Assembly: GCA_021732245.1 (NCBI GenBank)
Contig: JAKFVJ010000386.1
Coordinates: 1-7,970, forward strand
Length of the DNA: 7,970 bases
Direction: 5' to 3'
Source: Candidatus Obscuribacterales bacterium
GTDB taxonomy: Bacteria; Cyanobacteriota; Vampirovibrionia; Obscuribacterales; Obscuribacteraceae
A model generated the notes under the pieces. It made no database searches. It was given only the letters and a program-made list of their open reading frames with translations, and was not told where the DNA came from. Numbering within the stretch: position 1 is the first letter of the stretch; each line of letters begins with the position of its first letter. Position numbers and translations under genes: made by a program. This document shows positions 5,684 through 7,970 of the stretch, in pieces.

Positions 5684-5824
5684 TTTGTCATTCTGAGGCG
5701 CCAGCCGAAGAATCTTCCGTGGGTATACGGTGTTCGAGTTGATCAACTTGAACCGTCAGAACGTACGGTAGATTCTTCGCCCCGACGACACATTTAGTGT
5801 CGTCTCCTTGCTCAGAATGACAAA
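5684..5824 (+). repeat. Large palindromic repeat, copy 3 (with nested hairpin)
   Basis: A 141-bp nested palindrome. The outer 14-bp arms are TTTGTCATTCTGAG (5684..5697) and CTCAGAATGACAAA (5811..5824). The inner arms are CGAAGAATCT (5706..5715) and AGATTCTTCG (5770..5779). The central AGTTGATCAACT palindrome at 5737..5748 extends to a 22-bp near-perfect dyad at 5732..5753. The right arm is interrupted by an extra hairpin at 5784..5804. It occupies over half of the divergent intergenic region between tadA and the secreted-protein gene, so it may influence both promoters. Confidence 0.88.
5784..5804 (+). repeat. Hairpin inserted in the right arm of repeat copy 3
   Basis: Stem GACGACAC and GTGTCGTC enclose the loop ATTTA. 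In copies 1 and 2 the bases TTCGC run almost directly into TTTGCTCAG. Here about 27 bases (5781..5807) containing this perfect hairpin intervene. It is a length variant of the repeat, either an insertion here or a loss from the others. Confidence 0.75.
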
Positions 5825-5835
5825 AACACGGGGTA

Positions 5836-5844
5836 TGCTAAAGT
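5836..5844 (+). promoter_or_regulatory. Extended -10-like element for the secreted-protein gene
   Basis: TGCTAAAGT is identical to the element before the small gene at 2126..2134. It lies 12 bases beyond repeat copy 3, so any -35 would fall inside the repeat arm. A start at about 5851 would exclude the in-frame GTG at 5846 and leave a leader of about 34 bases ahead of the ATG at 5885. Confidence 0.38.
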
Positions 5845-5873
5845 AGTGCCGTTTGTAATGCGCCGGGAGCGGT

Positions 5874-5878
5874 GGGGA
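5874..5878 (+). promoter_or_regulatory. Shine-Dalgarno deciding the start at 5885
   Basis: GGGGA lies six bases before the ATG at 5885. It favours that codon over the in-frame GTG at 5846 and ATG at 5858, which would put an Arg-rich stretch ahead of the signal peptide. Confidence 0.6.
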
Positions 5879-5884
5879 ATTGGT

Positions 5885-6856
5885 ATGAAGACGAAAAGCT
5901 TAGTGCTATCGGGAATCCTGAGTGTCTTGAGTTTCTCTATGATTGCGGAGACGTGGGCGGGTGACTTGCACGCGAAGGTTGCGACTACCACTGCTCCGAA
6001 GACGAAGGCGTTGGTTGATCTCGATAACGAATTCATCAAAGTTTTTGCGGCTACTAAAAAAGAATGGCTGGCACACTCCGAGCCGTTTATATTCATCATG
6101 GATGGAAAAGCCATCTTGCACAGAGGTGGCAAGAAGGAAGAAGTTACTTTCATTACTCCTGAATTCGATTTGGTAAAGACGACAGACCATGCAATGTTGG
6201 GTGTTTTTGCAGTGTTGAACAGGCGCACTGACAAGGAATTAGACGAACACACAATTGCTAGTCTCGTAGATCTAAAAAAGGCGATGGTAAAGGCTGAGCC
6301 GGAGATAAGCACATACGAATTACCAGCGAGCACGCTTGATAGACAACGAATGATTCTGCATAGGGGAATTGCATTTATTGATAGCGTGCTTGCGAAGAAG
6401 AAGGTAAGCGCTGCAGAACTCAAGGTATTCTGTCGCTCAATGGCGCCGGCAGTGCTTGCTAATGGTGACGACGCAGAGTCATTCGAGTTGCACAATCTTG
6501 ATGCGCAAGTAATGAAGTGGAAAAATCAAATGTCGGCCGACGAATGGAATCGTCTGCACGTAGTCGTTGCCGATTCACACATGGCACGCACCGATGATCG
6601 TTACATGCAGTATTTTCTCTTTTTGTTGAAAGAAAAAGAAGAAGGTAAGCGTGTTATCTTCTGCGAAAACGCCAAGGGCGAAGAAGATTGTCTGAAGCTC
6701 CTCACATCACACATCACAGACGAATTGGCATCCGAATACTTCTTCAACGATCCAATGCGTATGCACCGCGACTTTCTTGCGGATGGCGCGACGTTGTATC
6801 TAAAACGACACTACAAGTATTTCTTGGTTACGCCTAAATCCAAGGCGAAGCGATAA
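5885..6856 (+). CDS. Secreted protein of unknown function
   Basis: A 323-residue exported protein. The signal peptide has a basic start (MKTK), a hydrophobic core and cleavage probably after TWA at residue 25. The mature protein mixes strands and helices. An N-terminal segment, NEFIKVFAATKKEWLAH then PFIFIMDGKAILHRGGK, could bind a ligand but matches no motif I can name. The C-terminal third contains the sequence-rich block HMARTDDRYMQYF (from about 232), then EGKRVIFCEN and NDPMRMHRDFLADG (RMHRD near 292). From memory this block resembles an uncharacterised family in several bacterial phyla; no function is known to me. There are two cysteines near 264-274 (in IFCEN and EDCLK) and one further upstream, so a disulfide is possible. 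No lipobox or membrane anchor is seen. Its last 46 bases overlap the end of the convergent ureohydrolase-like gene. It is transcribed divergently from tadA. Confidence 0.88.
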   Translation: MKTKSLVLSGILSVLSFSMIAETWAGDLHAKVATTTAPKTKALVDLDNEFIKVFAATKKEWLAHSEPFIFIMDGKAILHRGGKKEEVTFITPEFDLVKTTDHAMLGVFAVLNRRTDKELDEHTIASLVDLKKAMVKAEPEISTYELPASTLDRQRMILHRGIAFIDSVLAKKKVSAAELKVFCRSMAPAVLANGDDAESFELHNLDAQVMKWKNQMSADEWNRLHVVVADSHMARTDDRYMQYFLFLLKEKEEGKRVIFCENAKGEEDCLKLLTSHITDELASEYFFNDPMRMHRDFLADGATLYLKRHYKYFLVTPKSKAKR

Positions 6857-7719
6857 CCAATTAGTTTGTAAATCATTTTGGCAACAAGAATGCTTGGTGC
6901 GCGTAGACCTTCTAACGGCACAAATTCCACAATGTCTGCAGCGACAACATTTTTGCGAACACACAAATGCTTGATGATTTCCATCAATGTATACCAACTC
7001 ATGCCACCCGGTTCCGGATATTTGGTCGCCGGCATCAGTGCTGAGTCTAGTGCGCCCACATCTATTGTTAGGTAAACATTATCTGACAGTGAGCCAAGAA
7101 TTTCATTGATATTCCATCTATCTTGATGGCGAGCCCAGAATATATTGATGTCCGGCTCTTTCTTTTCCATCCATTCGGCTTCATCAGCGTTCAAATTTCT
7201 TATTCCGACTTGCGTCATGTTTGGAGTTGGGAGCATTTTGTAGAGGTTGTAGCCTACAGAATCCAACTTGAATGGCGAGCCATTTTTTGGCACGGTCAAA
7301 TCAGGACGAGCGTCGATTTGTAATATCGATAAATCTTTGTGTTGCTTGATGCAAGCGGCTACAGAAGCCAGACTCACAGAGTGTTCGCCACCTAAGATGA
7401 TTGGGAATTTGCCTTTCTTGATCAATCCGGCGACGGTTTCCGTCAAAGGTTCGAATGGTTTTTTTGTTTCTTCAGTTGGTGCTTCAAGACTAACTGGAGC
7501 TAAAGTCTCGACACCAATCTTGCCTGGTTCTACCCAGAGTTCTTCATCGAAAAGTTCTAAATCTTGGCTGGCGTCCAGAATCGCTTGCGGACCGGAGGCA
7601 CTGTTATTGTCTTTGTCCGGCGCACGATCGAATGGAACAGGCACGATGGTGACTTTTGCCTTGTCCGCATCGGTGTATTCTTCCGGCAAATTGAAGTAAC
7701 GTTTTTCTGGCTCTTGCAT
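6811..7719 (-). CDS. Arginase/agmatinase-fold protein with degenerate metal site
   Basis: A 302-residue protein of the ureohydrolase superfamily (arginase, agmatinase, formiminoglutamase), of normal family length. Recognisable blocks are ASGPQAIL at 41-48, ILGGEHSVSL at 108-117, LQIDARPDLT at 133-142, LTIDVGALD at 217-225, YPEPGG at 234-239 and ADIVEFVPLEG near the end. Active members bind two Mn ions through His, then Asp-His-Asp (DAHxD), then Asp-x-Asp. Here H113, D136, D140 and D220 are present, but the DAHxD histidine is R138 and the second Asp of DxD is G222. The family's SH substrate loop reads S154-V155. It is therefore probably not an ordinary agmatinase, and may be a one-metal enzyme or a non-catalytic paralogue. 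The ATG at 7719 has no good Shine-Dalgarno. The 3' end overlaps the convergent secreted-protein gene. Fold assignment is secure; activity is not, so no symbol is given. Confidence 0.92.
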   Translation of the reverse strand: MQEPEKRYFNLPEEYTDADKAKVTIVPVPFDRAPDKDNNSASGPQAILDASQDLELFDEELWVEPGKIGVETLAPVSLEAPTEETKKPFEPLTETVAGLIKKGKFPIILGGEHSVSLASVAACIKQHKDLSILQIDARPDLTVPKNGSPFKLDSVGYNLYKMLPTPNMTQVGIRNLNADEAEWMEKKEPDINIFWARHQDRWNINEILGSLSDNVYLTIDVGALDSALMPATKYPEPGGMSWYTLMEIIKHLCVRKNVVAADIVEFVPLEGLRAPSILVAKMIYKLIGYRFALDLGVTKKYL

Positions 7720-7752
7720 TATCAGTTACATATTGGGGAAATCCTTGTTGTT

Positions 7753-7758
7753 TTTATA
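7753..7758 (-). promoter_or_regulatory. Possible -10 for the ureohydrolase-like gene
   Basis: TATAAA on the minus strand matches TATAAT at five of six positions and lies 33 bases before the ATG at 7719. No good -35 is seen at 16-18 bases further upstream. The leader would carry AAGGAT (7746..7741) and an ATG-TAA start-stop pair (7731..7726). Confidence 0.28.
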
Positions 7759-7815
7759 CCACCAAATAGAGTACTTGACCTGGGTGATAATGGGTTTTCA
7801 GAGGGGATTTGGGTA

Positions 7816-7834
7816 ATACTATAAGGAATAGTAT
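7816..7834. promoter_or_regulatory. AT-rich dyad with AAGGA at its centre
   Basis: A perfect 7-bp inverted repeat, ATACTAT (7816..7822) and ATAGTAT (7828..7834), encloses AAGGA. It lies about 100 bases upstream of the ureohydrolase-like gene and ahead of a short plus-strand open frame (7838..7954, TTG start, 38 codons). It could be a protein-binding operator or a hairpin presenting a ribosome binding site. Neither role is demonstrated, and the sequence to the right edge holds nothing I can identify. Confidence 0.35.
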
Positions 7835-7970
7835 AAATTGATAACTTGGCTTATTCACGCGGACTTGAAGCTAGAGGCTGAAAGGATCGCCAGGGCTTTA
7901 ATAGCGGCATTTTATGGCGGAAAGAATTTTGACAGTGTGTTGAAAGCGGCATGATATCTGAAGTTTAAGC

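Noticed and set aside
30..5824. The palindromic repeats as a CRISPR array
   Set aside because: Copies are hundreds to thousands of bases apart, differ in length and orientation, and are not separated by regular spacers; no cas gene is present.
5812..6495. A 227-codon minus-strand open frame opposite the secreted-protein gene
   Set aside because: Ser/Ala/Phe-rich composition is that of an antisense shadow; it begins inside the plus-strand gene, ends in the repeat arm, and the plus-strand frame has a signal peptide and Shine-Dalgarno.
6811..7719. Naming the ureohydrolase-like gene speB (agmatinase)
   Set aside because: Two metal ligands and the substrate-loop histidine are replaced, so the standard reaction cannot be assumed.

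Overview
The window comes from a bacterial chromosome of roughly balanced base composition. Its genes are compact and orthodox (stops TAA and TAG), and three of its five non-coding gaps carry interspersed palindromic repeats. Secretory signal peptides, a MutL with an endonuclease motif, and SD-less genes beside strong-SD genes fit several deep-branching Gram-negative-type phyla. The overall style reminds me of Vampirovibrionia/Obscuribacterales-type genomes, but that is an impression, not a demonstrated placement. No phage, plasmid, insertion sequence, CRISPR array, tRNA or rRNA was seen.

Layout, left to right. (1) An M20-family metal-dependent amidohydrolase on the minus strand (57..1229). 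A copy of a short palindrome lies beyond its stop and a larger palindromic repeat lies in its leader. (2) A roughly 500-base gene-free stretch. (3) A small uncharacterised minus-strand gene (1727..2119) bracketed by two identical copies of a 23-bp palindrome. (4) A secreted protein with a glycine-zipper segment on the plus strand (2402..3121), ending at a strong hairpin terminator that runs into the second large repeat. (5) A minus-strand pair, tadA (5164..5637) then mutL (3318..5120). (6) A divergent intergenic region almost filled by the third large repeat. (7) A secreted protein of unknown function on the plus strand (5885..6856), whose end overlaps tail-to-tail with (8) an arginase/agmatinase-fold protein on the minus strand (6811..7719). 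(9) About 250 bases of AT-rich sequence with a dyad at the right edge.

The genes do not form one pathway. They are housekeeping functions (tRNA wobble editing, mismatch repair, peptide/amide hydrolysis) mixed with two unstudied exported proteins. Three points stand out. The ureohydrolase-fold protein has lost exactly the two ligands used only by the second manganese ion. Two palindromic repeat families sit at nearly every gene boundary, and some copies look like portable terminators. Three minus-strand genes have -10-like hexamers 6-7 bases before their ATG and no Shine-Dalgarno, suggesting leaderless transcripts. I did not find a clear new multi-gene system.
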